Assembly: GCA_002792275.1 (NCBI GenBank) | Contig: PFOA01000061.1 | Location: forward strand, 1 to 5,263 | Length of the DNA: 5,263 bases | From: Candidatus Saccharibacteria bacterium CG_4_10_14_0_2_um_filter_52_9 | GTDB lineage: Bacteria; Patescibacteriota; Saccharimonadia; Saccharimonadales; UBA4665 | Reading direction: 5' to 3' | In this document: positions 5,094-5,263 of the stretch, piece by piece | Position numbering within the stretch: the stretch's first letter is position 1 | Layout: every line of letters starts with the position of its first letter | The notes under the pieces: model-generated | Told to the model about the DNA's origin: nothing | Database searches by the model: none | What the model saw: only the letters and a program-made list of their open reading frames with translations | Translations under genes and position numbers: made by a program

Positions 5094-5117
5094 GAAATCG
5101 TAACAGATTACGACCCC
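5094..5117 (-). promoter_or_regulatory. Leader hairpin of the hydrolase mRNA
   Basis: In the predicted leader, TCGTAA (5113-5108) and TTACGA (5103-5098) form a perfect 6-bp stem with a TCTG loop. As RNA the stem can extend through three G-U pairs and one G-C, to 5117 on one side and 5094 on the other, about 10 pairs. It sits about 26 nt before the Shine-Dalgarno. A role in leader stability or regulation is possible but unproven. Confidence 0.42.
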
Positions 5118-5136
5118 TGTAGAACACTGCCTGTCA

Positions 5137-5165
5137 ATTGTAGCAAATTTTTGACTTAAAATCAA
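5137..5165 (-). promoter_or_regulatory. Extended -10 promoter of the hydrolase-obg unit
   Basis: On the minus strand TTGATT (5165-5160) is followed after exactly 17 bp by TACAAT (5142-5137), preceded by TGC, which makes an extended -10 (TGnTACAAT). Transcription would start near 5130, giving a leader of about 70 nt to ATT 5057. GTCAA (5133-5137) and TTGAC (5151-5155) form a spaced inverted repeat across the -10 that could be a regulator site. A start at TTG 5165 would lie upstream of this transcript. Confidence 0.65.
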
Positions 5166-5189
5166 GGCTTTTATGCTTGTTGACCTCTG

Positions 5190-5263
5190 TTAGTTTCCGC
5201 AGAGCTTGTGGCAGTATTTTTGTGCCAACGCTTGGTGCTCCTCGAGAGTATGCGAGAAATAGG
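5190..5263 (-). CDS. Possible 3' tail of a gene entering from the right edge
   Basis: The minus strand read from 5261 gives YFSHTLEEHQALAQKYC and six more residues before TAA at 5192-5190. The charged, helix-like sequence looks like a genuine C-terminus. The two other minus frames are also open to the edge, ending at 5171 and 5134, but read less like protein. If correct, the gene ends 25 bp before the -35 box of the next unit. About 23 codons are not enough to name a product. Confidence 0.32.
   Translation of the reverse strand, partial: YFSHTLEEHQALAQKYCHKLCGN

Noticed and set aside
5058..5165. Hydrolase reading extended to TTG 5165
   Set aside because: The TTG is part of the -35 box, has no Shine-Dalgarno seen in front of it, and the added 36 residues are Cys-rich and unlike the basic pre-anchor segment that follows.

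Overview
The window looks like a dense piece of a Patescibacteria/CPR chromosome, most likely Candidatus Saccharibacteria (TM7). This is inferred from a combination of genes: an E. coli-type exonuclease I, an Obg GTPase with the C-terminal OCT domain, and a membrane-anchored LysM-LysM-CHAP wall hydrolase, all closely packed. TGA is used as a normal stop (obg ends in TGA and no reading frame contains an internal TGA), which argues against the Gracilibacteria/Absconditabacteria code. Base composition appears roughly balanced. The assignment is by family knowledge, not by a database search.

Layout, right to left on the minus strand: a probable 3' tail of an upstream gene (5190-5263); a promoter and leader (about 5058-5165); a LysM/CHAP peptidoglycan hydrolase (3966-5057) that seems to start at an ATT codon behind a strong Shine-Dalgarno; obg (2694-3965), whose ATG directly follows the hydrolase TAA; a short AT-rich gap with a near-consensus sigma70-type promoter holding a 15-bp palindrome; an FkbM-family methyltransferase (1844-2656); and sbcB, exonuclease I (355-1809). 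On the plus strand at the left there is one small gene (183-380) for a 65-residue membrane peptide with its own promoter. It converges on sbcB and overlaps its 3' end by 26 bp. The first 124 bases hold no clear gene beyond a possible C-terminal tail, but contain three hairpins.

How it fits together: the hydrolase and obg form a translationally coupled pair (cell-wall remodelling plus ribosome assembly/growth control). The methyltransferase (probably glycan or lipid modification) and sbcB (DNA repair) probably form a second transcription unit from the palindrome-bearing promoter. The small convergent gene and sbcB appear to have terminators placed inside or across each other's region, so their transcripts should be mutually antisense.

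No new multi-gene defence or mobile system is visible. The points worth checking are regulatory and translational: the ATT start, the palindromic promoter with a near-leaderless start, the TAAATG coupling, the unusual Obg G4 motif, and the overlapping convergent pair with an unrecognised small membrane protein.
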